Assembly: GCF_017104565.1 (NCBI RefSeq)
Contig: NZ_JAAGPD010000065.1
Span: 1-58,528, forward strand
Source of the DNA: Paraburkholderia sp. Tr-20389
Lineage (GTDB): Bacteria > Pseudomonadota > Gammaproteobacteria > Burkholderiales > Burkholderiaceae
DNA length: 58,528 bases
Direction: 5' to 3'
Each line of letters opens with the position of its first letter. Position 1 is the first letter of the stretch. The position numbers were made by a program, and so were the translations under genes. The notes under the pieces were generated by a model. It searched no databases and was not told where the DNA came from. It saw only the letters and a program-made list of their open reading frames with translations. Below, in pieces: positions 36,069 through 45,016 of the stretch.

Positions 36069-38369
36069 ATGAAAAGGGATTTACAGCGTCTAGCGTTTAG
36101 CGCGGTCGCAGCTTGCCTCACGGTCGTCGAATCGCCGCAAGCTCTCGCGAATAACCCGGTTGTCAAGGAAATCAGAATCGAAGGACTGAGACACCTCCAG
36201 CCCGATAGATTCCTTCCAAGCTTGCCGTTGAAACCCGGCGACACGTTATCCGACGATATAGCTTCAAAATGTTTGAACGCGATGTACAACACAGGGCTGA
36301 TCGCCGATGCAACAGTGGATTTCGATGGCGAAGTCGCCGTCTTCCACGTCGTCGAGAAGCCGACGATAGCGCAACTCGAGTTTTCGGGCCTGCACGCGTT
36401 GGAAAAAAACAAGCTGTCGCTCGTCTTCAAGGACGCTGGTATCGCGCTCGGACTGCCCCTGGACAAGGCGCTGTTGAATAAGGGCATGCAGACTCTGCGA
36501 AACCTGTATATCGGACGGGGCTTCCACGCGGTGAAAGTCGAACCGACGGTAACCCCGCTGGACCGCGACCGGGTCTCCGTTCTCATCACAGTGTCCGAAG
36601 GACCTGTCGCAAAAATAAGGCAGATCACATTCGTCGGAAACGAGCACTTCCAGGACAACGCGCTACGCCGCGAGATATCGCTACGCCCATCCGATTGGTC
36701 GTCCTGGTATACGAAAAACGATGTTTTCACGCGTGAGGCGCTTGCAATCGATGTCGAGCGACTCAGAGGTTTCTATCTGGATCGGGGCTTCATCGATTTT
36801 TCGATCGATTCTGTTCAAGCATCTGTCGATCACGATGGCGCAGGCGTCGACCTCACTGTTGCGTTGCATGAAGGCGCTCAGTACTTCGTCGGATCGGTCC
36901 AGCTCACGGGCGACTTGCTAGGCCGCGAGTCTGAACTCACCCCTCTAGTCGGAATTCGTCCGCGAGAACCATTCTCCTTGAGCAAGCTTAGCGCCGCACG
37001 AGCAGCCATCTGCGAGCGGCTTGGACGGTACGGCTACGGACTGGCGGATGTTCAGGTCGCCTCTCAAAGGAATCAGGACAACCGCGCGCTCGGCCTGATA
37101 TTGACCGTGAATCCGGGGCAGCGGCTTCACGTACGGCGCGTGAACATCATGGGCAACACTCGAACGCGTGATGAAGTCATCCGTCGGGAAATGCTGCAAC
37201 TTGAGAGCGCCTGGTTCGATCGGACTCGTGTCGCGAAATCTATCGCTCGCATCAAGCGTCTGGAGTTGTTCTCATCGGTTGAATCTCAGATCAGGGCGGT
37301 CGAAGGTTATCCCGATCAGATCGATATAGATGTAACGGTCACCGAGAAGAAGACAGGATCGGCTCGTCTAAGTGCTGCCTCATCGTCTTCCGACAAATTC
37401 TCGATCATGGCAGGCTTATCCGAAGAGAACCTGTTCGGTACGGGTCATGCCATTGGTCTTCAAGTCGACACGTCTATCGCGAACCGACAGGTTTCGGTGC
37501 GGGAATACAGCCCATACGTAACACCAGACGGCGTTAGTCGTAGTTCGGATATGTACTATAAGACGACAGCAGTGAAAGGCAAGCAAGAGGGAGGCGACGT
37601 CGACATTAGATCAATAGGTGCCGATCTCAGATTCGGCCTCCCGGTATCGGACGACGACAAGGTTTACCTCGGACTCGCATTCGAGAACGATCACTATTCT
37701 TTAGGCAAGGGCGCTGCAAAGATCTACCAGGACTATCTGGACGCCTATGGCACCACTGTCAATTCCGCGCCTTTAACCTTCGGATGGCTTCGGGACATGC
37801 GTGACGACGCACTTGTGCCGAGTGCCGGCTACATGCTTCAAGCGGACAGCGAATTGGGTACCCCATTAGGAGGCCCGTTCTATTACCGGACGGACTTGCG
37901 GGGACAATACTTCTATTCTTTCGCCAAAGGGTTCGTCCTGAGCGCCAACGTTCACCTGGGATACGGTCAGAGCCTGACCGGTGACCCGTATCCGATCGGC
38001 AAGCGCTACTACGCGGGCGGTATCGGGTCGGTAAGAGGATACGCGCCTGGCTCACTCGGACCGAAGGACCAGACGACTGGTGATCACGTTGGTGGCACGG
38101 GGCTGGTCGCAGGCAGCCTCGAAATGACCGTTCCATTGCCTGGCAGTGGCTGGGACCGAACACTACGGGTATTTTCATTTCTCGATGCGGGGAAGCTCTG
38201 GGACGAAGGCGAAACGTCTTACGTGACGGACCTACGGTATAGCTGCGGTGCGGGCGTAGAGTGGCTTTCTCCCGTCGGACCATTAAAACTCTCACTGGCG
38301 ATGCCTCTTGTCCAGAACCGTGGCGATGAACCTCAATATTTTCAATTTCAGATAGGCACCTCATTTTGA
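36069..38369 (+). CDS. BamA/Omp85 paralogue (five POTRA + 16-stranded barrel)
   Basis: A 766-residue protein, the usual BamA length. A signal peptide ends near SPQALA. POTRA repeats run from about 30 to 425 (KEIRIEGLRHLQ, IAQLEFSGLHALEKNKL, KIRQITFVGNEHFQDNALRR, YFVGSVQLTGDLL, HVRRVNIMGNTRTRDEVIRR). The barrel ends with the QFQIGTSF C-terminal Phe signal and contains the lid-lock motif GSVRGYAPGSLGP in place of VRGF. Core bamA normally sits in the rseP-bamA-skp-lpxD cluster; here no such neighbours occur, so this is an extra copy, possibly dedicated to the YadA-type adhesin 310 bp downstream on the opposite strand. A frameshifted remnant of a sibling lies 2.3 kb upstream. Confidence 0.9.
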   Translation: MKRDLQRLAFSAVAACLTVVESPQALANNPVVKEIRIEGLRHLQPDRFLPSLPLKPGDTLSDDIASKCLNAMYNTGLIADATVDFDGEVAVFHVVEKPTIAQLEFSGLHALEKNKLSLVFKDAGIALGLPLDKALLNKGMQTLRNLYIGRGFHAVKVEPTVTPLDRDRVSVLITVSEGPVAKIRQITFVGNEHFQDNALRREISLRPSDWSSWYTKNDVFTREALAIDVERLRGFYLDRGFIDFSIDSVQASVDHDGAGVDLTVALHEGAQYFVGSVQLTGDLLGRESELTPLVGIRPREPFSLSKLSAARAAICERLGRYGYGLADVQVASQRNQDNRALGLILTVNPGQRLHVRRVNIMGNTRTRDEVIRREMLQLESAWFDRTRVAKSIARIKRLELFSSVESQIRAVEGYPDQIDIDVTVTEKKTGSARLSAASSSSDKFSIMAGLSEENLFGTGHAIGLQVDTSIANRQVSVREYSPYVTPDGVSRSSDMYYKTTAVKGKQEGGDVDIRSIGADLRFGLPVSDDDKVYLGLAFENDHYSLGKGAAKIYQDYLDAYGTTVNSAPLTFGWLRDMRDDALVPSAGYMLQADSELGTPLGGPFYYRTDLRGQYFYSFAKGFVLSANVHLGYGQSLTGDPYPIGKRYYAGGIGSVRGYAPGSLGPKDQTTGDHVGGTGLVAGSLEMTVPLPGSGWDRTLRVFSFLDAGKLWDEGETSYVTDLRYSCGAGVEWLSPVGPLKLSLAMPLVQNRGDEPQYFQFQIGTSF

Positions 38370-38679
38370 AGCGTTCCGCGCGAGCATCTTCCTATGTTTT
38401 CACTGTTTGACACGTAAAAAACCTCTGCTTGGCACCGGATAATACGTGTCAGTACAAAGCAAAAAGCCGCACGCCAAGCGTGCGGCTAGCCAAGTAATGG
38501 AGATCCGGACGGCCGGGCCAGAACAGAAAAACAGGTTCCTTACGACGCAAACACCAACCTGTGAGACGACGTGATGAGACTGCGACTACGGTACTCGAAT
38601 AGTAACGTATTGATCAAAAAATCGAACTCGCAGACTCGGCTGCCCGAACAGAAGCCAAAGGCTCCCTGCGATCGTGCGG
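38370..38679. other. Gap between convergent outer-membrane genes
   Basis: 310 bp between the BamA-like gene and the YadA-type adhesin. It holds the terminator at 38465-38487 and otherwise nothing I can support. Confidence 0.6.
38465..38487 (-). terminator. Intrinsic terminator of the YadA-type gene
   Basis: A perfect 10-bp stem AGCCGCACGC / GCGTGCGGCT with loop CAA (TTG on the minus strand), followed on the minus strand by TTTTTGCTTTG. It lies about 190 bp after the adhesin stop. Confidence 0.8.
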
Positions 38680-39573
38680 TCAGAACCGGTAACCTACACC
38701 GGCACCACCACCGTACGATCCACGCGTATTTGTAGTGAACGACGCCTTCACCGTCCAGTTCTGCGTGGACGTAGAGACGCCAAGCGCAACCGCCGACTGA
38801 CCATCGAACGCGCCACCCGCCAGGGAAACCATACTTTCACCGGCATATGCCTGTGGCAAGTTGGCGATCGCAATTGCGGACGCCGATCCTCCTTGGGCAT
38901 CCTTGCGATCATGCTCCATATCTGCTCGCACACTGTTCACTTGAAGATCGGTATAAGCGTTTGCCTGCTGCACACCGTTCTTTACGCCATTTGCCACTAC
39001 ATCGTTCAATTGTTTGACGTTGACGCCATCCGTATCGGCTACCCCCTTCGCTATGTTGGTAGCGCGCTGGCCACCGCCATCGAGCGGAGCCGGTTTTGCG
39101 TCTTTATCACGCTTTCGGCCATCCGGAGACACTGGACCCGGTTGATTTTCGATCTTAGCAATACGCTCCGAAACTCCACTGATCTCATCGGTTACGCGTT
39201 TGGACAGCGCAAATAGCTGACGGCCGTTCACTGCGTCGGTACTGTCTGCTTTAAGCTGTCCGTCCGCAACATTCGTAAGCCTGACGTTCGTACCCGCGCC
39301 CAAGCCACCTAGTGTCACCGATTTAAAATCCGATCCCGGATCGTATCTCATGATGTCGTAAGCTTTTAAGAGCTTAGATACCTGATGGTCCAGGAATTCT
39401 CCAATGTCGATTCGATCATCGCCGTGTCCTTGAGTTGCGGCACTCACCGAACCACTTGTGCTGGAGGATGCGCTTCCTGGCGCAGCCGTCGCCAACATCG
39501 GCATTGCGAACAGACACGCACACAAGCCAGCCGACGCGATTTGAACAGAATTTACCGCAAATCGATTTTTCAT
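38680..39573 (-). CDS. Short trimeric autotransporter adhesin (YadA-like)
   Basis: A 297-residue protein. A signal peptide (MKNRFAVNSVQIASAGLCAC, ending near MLATAA) is followed by a short head and stalk with YadA stalk motifs: ADSTDAVNGRQLFALSKRV and GVADTDGVNVKQLNDVVANG. The C-terminal about 75 residues are a YadA membrane anchor ending GGAGVGYRF with a terminal Phe. It is much smaller than most trimeric adhesins and seems to lack repeated head domains, so it may be a minimal or reduced member. ATG 39573 has a GGAAGCG Shine-Dalgarno; a perfect palindrome lies 64 bp upstream. Confidence 0.88.
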   Translation of the reverse strand: MKNRFAVNSVQIASAGLCACLFAMPMLATAAPGSASSSTSGSVSAATQGHGDDRIDIGEFLDHQVSKLLKAYDIMRYDPGSDFKSVTLGGLGAGTNVRLTNVADGQLKADSTDAVNGRQLFALSKRVTDEISGVSERIAKIENQPGPVSPDGRKRDKDAKPAPLDGGGQRATNIAKGVADTDGVNVKQLNDVVANGVKNGVQQANAYTDLQVNSVRADMEHDRKDAQGGSASAIAIANLPQAYAGESMVSLAGGAFDGQSAVALGVSTSTQNWTVKASFTTNTRGSYGGGAGVGYRF

Positions 39574-39636
39574 TTCGCTTCCCAATAATTTACTTAGTGA
39601 AACGAAACGATACGAAATGGCACCTACCCTTTAAAT

Positions 39637-39648
39637 TAGACGCGTCTA
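39637..39648. promoter_or_regulatory. Palindromic operator-like site upstream of the YadA-type gene
   Basis: TAGACGCGTCTA is a perfect 12-bp palindrome 64 bp upstream of the adhesin start codon. Regulator unknown. Confidence 0.4.
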
Positions 39649-39850
39649 CAAATTCGCTTACAAAGTCAGTTTCTTCTCGCAAGCAGCTTGATCGAGATAA
39701 AGCACGAAGGCGAAACCAGACGCAATTCATCGTGCGATTTTTCGCCCCTCGATATGACGATCGGCGAGCAGTTAGATAGATGCTGGCGCACGGCATATGA
39801 GCGATAACTGCATCGCAGCCGCCAATGGCGGCCTGCTTGAACGCCTGGAA

Positions 39851-40483
39851 CTAGACATATTGCTCGATTATCCGACCGATATCCGTGTCCAATCGAACAT
39901 CAGCACCAGCCGAGCCGGCCTGCAAAATGCGTTGTACCTCTACCTCACCGTATCGGAACACGAGCATGCAATCCTTCGGCATCCGCTCGAAGTTGAGCCG
40001 ATCGACATCGAGTCGATAGTTCCGCCGAAATCGTCCCATCGGCCGTGGCTGAGCATCGGCATATGCGGAAGCCGGATCCCGATAATGAATCTGCAAGTGC
40101 CCGGCCTCGTTGATCCGGTATTTGATGCGCCCACATTCACGCGCGTCGGCAACGAGATAGAAGTTCTTTCCCGTACGATCATAAGCTACGACCATGATGA
40201 AGCCGCTTTGAGAAACGTCGTCCACATCGTCGTCGACGGATGTTGACTGCGCTCTTCCGAAGGGGTCGAAATGACGACACACATCGGCTGTGATGTTGCT
40301 TCCTATCCGGCACCATAAAGCTTGTTGCGTCTTCCCATGACCCAAGCGTCTGTTCTCGCAACCACTAAAGCGCGCAATGCTGACATGCGTGCCGTCGTAG
40401 TTCTCAATCCAGTTTCCTTTCAACACATCGACTTCAGAGGCGTGCGGCGCACACTGCGGTGGGGCCAGGCTGATCACTGTCAT
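39851..40483 (-). CDS. Hypothetical protein
   Basis: A 210-residue protein, not recognised. ATG 40483 (MTVISLAPPQCAPHASEVDV) is chosen because AAGG lies about 10 bases before it. No signal peptide or TM helix is visible. It contains GNWIENYDGTHVSIARFSGC, four further cysteines, DDDVDDVS and beta-strand-like segments such as SGFIMVVAYDRTGKNFYLVA. A long ORF on the opposite strand (39797-40246) overlaps, but the minus-strand frame is longer and less Arg-rich. It lies between the adhesin and porin genes in the same direction; no function is inferred. Confidence 0.5.
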   Translation of the reverse strand: MTVISLAPPQCAPHASEVDVLKGNWIENYDGTHVSIARFSGCENRRLGHGKTQQALWCRIGSNITADVCRHFDPFGRAQSTSVDDDVDDVSQSGFIMVVAYDRTGKNFYLVADARECGRIKYRINEAGHLQIHYRDPASAYADAQPRPMGRFRRNYRLDVDRLNFERMPKDCMLVFRYGEVEVQRILQAGSAGADVRLDTDIGRIIEQYV

Positions 40484-40628
40484 TTTTTGCTTACCTTGCG
40501 GAGGGCAGACGTGTCCTGTTACAGGCGGCGACAACGTCTGCTTTTGTGTATCAGAATAGATCGACGGCCATGCTATTGCCAGCCATGTCGGACAATAAGC
40601 GAGGTGCTGAAAGCCCCGCGCACCTTAC

Positions 40629-41777
40629 CTAGAACATGTGCTTCATGCCTACGCTGACAGCGACCTGCGTGCCCTTGCCCGAAGCGTCCATGCCACTAAT
40701 GGTCGCGTTCGCTCCGTTGTTCACACGTTGATAGGCGCCCTGCAGGTAAACGCTAGTGCGCTTCGACATCGAATAATCCGTTTCCATGCTGTACTGTTGC
40801 CAATTCTGTCGGGATCCCGCCACATCCGCGCGCGTGTAGGTGTACGCGCCGCCGACACCAAGTTGCGGGGTGATTTCGTACCGCAGGTTGACCTCAGCAT
40901 TCTTGAAGTCGGCGCTTTTTCCGTGAAGATCGATGCCGGCCGGCTTTCCCGAAGCTTCGGGACTGATGCTGATTCCGTTCGACAGATGGGTCTGACTCAG
41001 GACGACGCCCGCGGTCACAGGTCCCACTGTGTATGCGGCGCCTGCGCCCCATGTCTGCCGTCGCCCGGCATGAAAAGGACTGTCGTGGCCAACTGCGCCG
41101 TCAGGGTTTGAGGGACCTTCAACGGTCCTGCTTTCGTTTTGCTGAAGATATGCTGCAGCAAGGCTCAAGCCACCCAGTTGATACGAAGCGCCGACGCTGT
41201 ATGCGCGGTTGTCGGCGAAATGCCCTGGCTTGTTGGAGAAGCCGTACATCGCCCCGAGTTTCAAGCCATAGAGTTCCGGACTTTCATACTTGACCGAGTT
41301 ATTCGTCCGGAATGAATTACTCAGATTATCGTTATCGTACGGATGGGCGAACTTATCGGCACCGTATGCACTTCCCGTCAGCGACAAAGGGGCAACGTAG
41401 TCGACCATGCTGTCCGTCTGACGCCCGATCGTTACGGTGCCCAATTCTTCGCTGCTCAAACCCGCGAACGCCTTGTTCCCGAACAAATGCGATTTTTCCT
41501 TAAGCCCGCCGTTATTGACGTCGAATGCGCTTTCGAGCGTAAAGACCGCTCTGAAGCCCTTTCCGATATCTTCATAACCGCGCAAGCCAAAGTAGCTGTC
41601 GCTCGACATGGACTGCTTCCAGCTGGACTTACCGAACTCGTTGTTCGTGAATGTACTGCCCGCGTCGAGCAGTCCATAGAAGACGACACCGCCTTTTGCA
41701 TGCGCAGCACACGAAAAGGCTGTACAACAAACTGCCATACCTATAGCTATGCAGGCCTTGTCTCTACGGTGTTCCAT
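40629..41777 (-). CDS. Gram-negative general porin (Burkholderiales OmpC-like)
   Basis: A 382-residue porin. A signal peptide ends at CAAHA, then GGVVFYGLLDAGSTFTNN, the standard first strand of betaproteobacterial trimeric porins. Also SYFGLRGYEDIGKGFRAVFT, FGNKAFAGLSSEELGTVTIG and a C-terminus VAVSVGMKHMF with the terminal Phe. These form diffusion pores for small hydrophilic solutes. It appears complete. It is a lone gene with an AT-rich upstream region of about 215 bp. Confidence 0.94.
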   Translation of the reverse strand: MEHRRDKACIAIGMAVCCTAFSCAAHAKGGVVFYGLLDAGSTFTNNEFGKSSWKQSMSSDSYFGLRGYEDIGKGFRAVFTLESAFDVNNGGLKEKSHLFGNKAFAGLSSEELGTVTIGRQTDSMVDYVAPLSLTGSAYGADKFAHPYDNDNLSNSFRTNNSVKYESPELYGLKLGAMYGFSNKPGHFADNRAYSVGASYQLGGLSLAAAYLQQNESRTVEGPSNPDGAVGHDSPFHAGRRQTWGAGAAYTVGPVTAGVVLSQTHLSNGISISPEASGKPAGIDLHGKSADFKNAEVNLRYEITPQLGVGGAYTYTRADVAGSRQNWQQYSMETDYSMSKRTSVYLQGAYQRVNNGANATISGMDASGKGTQVAVSVGMKHMF

Positions 41778-41992
41778 GTTTCGCTTCCAGTTTCAAAATA
41801 ACAGGAGACTGGACTGTACAAACCGGCGTTGTTAATGAATATTGGATTGGTACGAAACTGATGGAGCGATGACCTGGAACATCCAATAAAAGCTAGTTTG
41901 CTCTTAGGCTTTCCAATCCGCCTGGCTGTAACGAGCTGAGCCGCAGCCATCGTTGATGGCGCGGCGTATTTCAGATCTTCGGTCGATGCCGC

Positions 41993-43018
41993 TTAAAACA
42001 GCGTATTCGAACTGCGCGCCGCCATGGCTCGACTAGCCAGACACCCTTCAACAGAAGAGCGTATTTGAACGTCCAAAGAATTTTTCAGAAGCCTGCGTTT
42101 CGCACGGATCGTCCCGCACTGTTCCTCGCATGCCTCGTCGCGATGCTCCTTGCGAGCCTGAGGAATGCCCAGGACGAGCCAACCCTGCCAGACTCGCATC
42201 CTGAGCGCTGCACACAACGCCCTGTAGTCAGCGGCGATCCGATGCTTTGGGCTTCTATAGCGCCAAGTGGCGTACACATGTGATTCGTTGTCTACCATCA
42301 ATACGCTTTGCAAACCAAGCGCATTCGCCATGGACTGGGTGAGGTAAATCACAAGGCTCTTCGGCCTCATGCCGTGCCACTGTTTCGTGAGAGTCCGGTA
42401 GAGGGCGCGGCCGTCTACGCATCGGTCCGGCCCCTGCACGCATCCGATCAGCAGCCGCGGCCGCTGTCGACGGCCTCCAAGCGTTGCAATCGAGAAGGTG
42501 CACGATACAAGTCTATGGCCTTTCGAATCCCGAATGGTCAAGGTCCAATCGCCTTCTTTTCCAAACCTCGATAGCATCTCAATCTGCACGTACCAGCGCT
42601 GGCCCGACGATGAAATCATGGCCAGCGGACACAATCCGTCGCGTGCCAGTTCCTCGACAACGCGGGGCGCCATCGCCCGGGATAGGTAAGCGTGCTCGAC
42701 GCTGACGGCCAGTCGCTGCCATGCAGTCAGAGATCGATGAAGAAACGGCCGGTGGATACGTTCGATAAGCCAGGGGAACTGCCGCACGATCTCGGCATGA
42801 CGCGATCCGAAACACACGAGCATCCACGGAATCGTAGCCTCCCACCAGATCACGCTTCTAACAAGGAATCGCAGGCGCCTCCTGCGCCATGCGGCGGAAC
42901 TCTCCGGATACGCGAGGGATGCCCCTCTTATGCAAAGAGCGAGCGTAGTGATGATTTTTCTATGTGTGAAGCGCATGACGAATTTGGCCGCCCTAGTCAA
43001 CTGTTTCAGTTCATCCAT
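41993..43018 (-). CDS. VirK/YbjX family protein (DUF535)
   Basis: A 341-residue protein. The DUF535 core is visible: FLHRSLTAWQRLAVSVEHAY, LIGCVQGPDRC, LTKQWHGMRPKSLVIYLTQS and ALGLQSVLMVDNESHVYATW. Members (Salmonella VirK and SomA/YbjX) are linked to virulence and to resistance against antimicrobial peptides, but have no known biochemical activity. ATG 43018 (MDELKQLTRAAKFV) is preferred to 43048. The C-terminal 40 residues after the core look unconserved. An 18-bp near-perfect palindrome lies about 130 bp upstream. Confidence 0.83.
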   Translation of the reverse strand: MDELKQLTRAAKFVMRFTHRKIITTLALCIRGASLAYPESSAAWRRRRLRFLVRSVIWWEATIPWMLVCFGSRHAEIVRQFPWLIERIHRPFLHRSLTAWQRLAVSVEHAYLSRAMAPRVVEELARDGLCPLAMISSSGQRWYVQIEMLSRFGKEGDWTLTIRDSKGHRLVSCTFSIATLGGRRQRPRLLIGCVQGPDRCVDGRALYRTLTKQWHGMRPKSLVIYLTQSMANALGLQSVLMVDNESHVYATWRYRSPKHRIAADYRALCAALRMRVWQGWLVLGIPQARKEHRDEACEEQCGTIRAKRRLLKNSLDVQIRSSVEGCLASRAMAARSSNTLF

Positions 43019-43720
43019 GCCCGTGCCGGCGATGCAGATCGAAGACACGGACGGCAGGGAAACGACAGCACGAGTCGTCGCGGCTCTTTGCCTGACGATC
43101 GCGTGACGAAGCGGCTTAAGGTTATTTCACAGCGAGACCGTGTCTCAATCAGACCTGTCTGATTGTTTGTCTAATTCGTTCCAGCACGGTCTAGTGACGA
43201 GAGCAGTAGCCCGTACATGTCCTGGCACATGGAGGACGCATGCGCGCGGAAATGCCGCGCAACGGCAGAAGTGCGACGAACGTTCAGGCACAACGATCAA
43301 GGGAGCGACGTGTGCATCTGCGTGGCGAGCAGAATCCAGGTCATCAATCGGTGATTCGAAGTATCGGATGGTCGTACAGATAAAATGGAAAATGATTTCT
43401 GGCGTCATGGCAGATTGGCACCGATGCGTCCCTGGTGGCTCACTGATCGCCCGGTCGTTGCCCGACCGGGCGCGGTCCGTCGCGTCAGCCATGCGGTGCA
43501 CTGTGCTCTTCCTTCTTTAGCTGCAATCGACCCGTCCAGATAACTTGACGCGGCGAATTACCCAAGCACACTCACGCGCGCGGTGAGGATCCACCGGATG
43601 CCCGGCACGCAAGCGGCAATGCAGTGCGAAGCTGCGTGCGGTTTAGCCTTGCGTGTGTGATCGCTACGGGCGATGCCTGTGCGGGTCGAGCGGTATTGGC
43701 GGGATAACGCCCCTGATATC
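43019..43720. other. 702-bp region with a palindrome and a hairpin but no clear gene
   Basis: It holds the operator-like palindrome at 43147-43164 and a GC-rich hairpin GCCCGGTCG-TTGCC-CGACCGGGC at 43449-43471 with no T-run. ORFs on both strands (for example 43145-43501 minus) lack a Shine-Dalgarno or domain. Confidence 0.5.
43147..43164. promoter_or_regulatory. 18-bp operator-like palindrome upstream of the VirK-like gene
   Basis: AATCAGACCTGTCTGATT: 8-bp perfect arms around a 2-bp centre, about 130 bp upstream of the VirK-like start codon. A TetR/MarR-type site is possible. Confidence 0.45.
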
Positions 43721-43906
43721 TCATGCCTTTGCACGATTCAGGATAGCCATGCATTCAGCCGGCGTTACATGTGTAGGCGGGGCCATTGCCATGCAGCGGT
43801 CAATGGCGACGCGCCGGTCCTGCAAGGAGGACACGGCGCAAAAAGCGGTGCGCGTGCCCTCAGGCAGAAATCGTGTTGCGACAGATACAACAACTATCAT
43901 CGGCAT
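43721..43906 (-). CDS. Small hypothetical protein (61 aa)
   Basis: A 61-codon ORF beginning MPMIVVVSVATRFLPEGTRT and ending NRAKA. It has a full GGAGG Shine-Dalgarno 9 bp before the ATG, the main reason for listing it. It contains three cysteines and a short hydrophobic N-terminus; no domain is recognised. A plus-strand ORF overlaps without such a ribosome-binding site. Confidence 0.35.
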   Translation of the reverse strand: MPMIVVVSVATRFLPEGTRTAFCAVSSLQDRRVAIDRCMAMAPPTHVTPAECMAILNRAKA

Positions 43907-43986
43907 CCATGCAGGCCTCCGGTGAGATCAGTAAATAGGCGGCTGCACTCGCGGCGCAAGCTGCTTTTATTTGCAAGCCAGATGGC

Positions 43987-44286
43987 TCACGGCGTTGGCG
44001 GACAAACTCTCCTGGACTCGATAGCAAAGACAGCCTTTACCCGACGCGACGGCTTCTTTTCTTCCTGACAACCGTCTCCACGCAGCGGGCGCCGCTTTGG
44101 ATCGACTTGCTTTTTCGAACCATGCCCGGTCGCGCGGTCCCTGGTAACGATAGCGGGGTTTCGCTCGCTTGCCGAAGCGCTTTGAATTCTCGGCTGCACG
44201 CCCGCTGTCGCCGGCTGCACGGGAACGACTAGCAAGGCTGCACCGCATAGCGCCGCGGCGGTGCATACAGCGAATACGTTTTTCAT
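43987..44286 (-). CDS. Small secreted basic protein of unknown function
   Basis: A 99-residue protein starting MKNVFAVCTAAALCGAALLV, a clear signal peptide with probable cleavage near PATAG. The mature part is short, basic and low in hydrophobics (SERNPAIVTRDRATGHGSKK) with two cysteines near the end. An ATG two codons upstream (44292) is an equal alternative. It follows the lipoprotein gene by 87 bp in the same direction and may belong to that unit. No function is inferred. Confidence 0.5.
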   Translation of the reverse strand: MKNVFAVCTAAALCGAALLVVPVQPATAGVQPRIQSASASERNPAIVTRDRATGHGSKKQVDPKRRPLRGDGCQEEKKPSRRVKAVFAIESRRVCPPTP

Positions 44287-44373
44287 GATCATGGATACCC
44301 GATGTTTGTGCCTTGGTATTTGTCGCACGTTGGTAACAGCAATTCGTTTGTAGCCGCACACACGCGACCCGCA

Positions 44374-45012
44374 CTATTGCACCGCTTGACTATCTTTCTC
44401 CGCGCACTTGCCTAAGCCAGGATGCCGCACCGGCGCCCAATAACTGGCTGTATATCGTCGAGTTGTGACGGGAACCTTCTGAAAGGTCGTCATCCGATCG
44501 CACCGCGCGCTAGCCGGTCCATCCGGCAGCGCCGACGTCACATCCGATGGCGTCTGTTTGCCAGGCGGACCAATCGGCGTTCCCAATAGCGTATGTGCTC
44601 TCAGCGCTGGAAGCCTTGCACACTGCTGCTGCTCTTGCGCCGTCTGCGGGTACTCGATCACGACAGTTGCGGGCTCCACCTTGTCCGTTATTTTCGTTAC
44701 TACGACCACTGCCGCACCGATCTTCTCTCCCTGTATTTTTGCCTGCGCTAGAAAATTCCCCTCCCCGGTCGTCGCGAAAGATGACGTGCCGATGAGCGCA
44801 TACCCTTTCGAAATTAATGAACGCTCCCTCTCCTGTGCTTCGCTCGCGTTTTGCGCCTCGATTACTTCGCAACTTTGCGTCGCCGGCTGTGCGACGTGCA
44901 GTTGTATCGGCACATAGTTTTCCTCGAAAGGATTTGCGCATCCATGGCACCCGGCCGCAAGAATTACGATTGCCGTTGATCTGATGTGTTTCCGAAAAAC
45001 GCGGTACGGCAC
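44374..45012 (-). CDS. Probable lipoprotein or secreted protein of unknown function
   Basis: A 212-residue protein. The chosen start is GTG at 45012, which has GGGAGG eight bases upstream and lies 4 bp after the regulator stop; the longer ATG (45057) would overlap the regulator gene. The N-terminus VPYRVFRKHIRSTAIVILAA followed by GCHGCANPF is a signal with Cys at the end, a lipobox-like context (LAAGC). The mature part has SLISKGYALIGTSSFATTGE and AQAKIQGEKIGAAVVVVTKI, a pattern seen in small periplasmic proteins of unknown role, and four further cysteines. The tight link to the NarL-type regulator suggests co-expression. Confidence 0.55.
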   Translation of the reverse strand: MPYRVFRKHIRSTAIVILAAGCHGCANPFEENYVPIQLHVAQPATQSCEVIEAQNASEAQERERSLISKGYALIGTSSFATTGEGNFLAQAKIQGEKIGAAVVVVTKITDKVEPATVVIEYPQTAQEQQQCARLPALRAHTLLGTPIGPPGKQTPSDVTSALPDGPASARCDRMTTFQKVPVTTRRYTASYWAPVRHPGLGKCAEKDSQAVQ

Positions 45013-45016
45013 TGTC

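Noticed and set aside
39797-40246. 149-codon plus-strand ORF opposite the hypothetical gene at 39851
   Set aside because: The minus-strand frame is longer, has a Shine-Dalgarno and a more protein-like composition.
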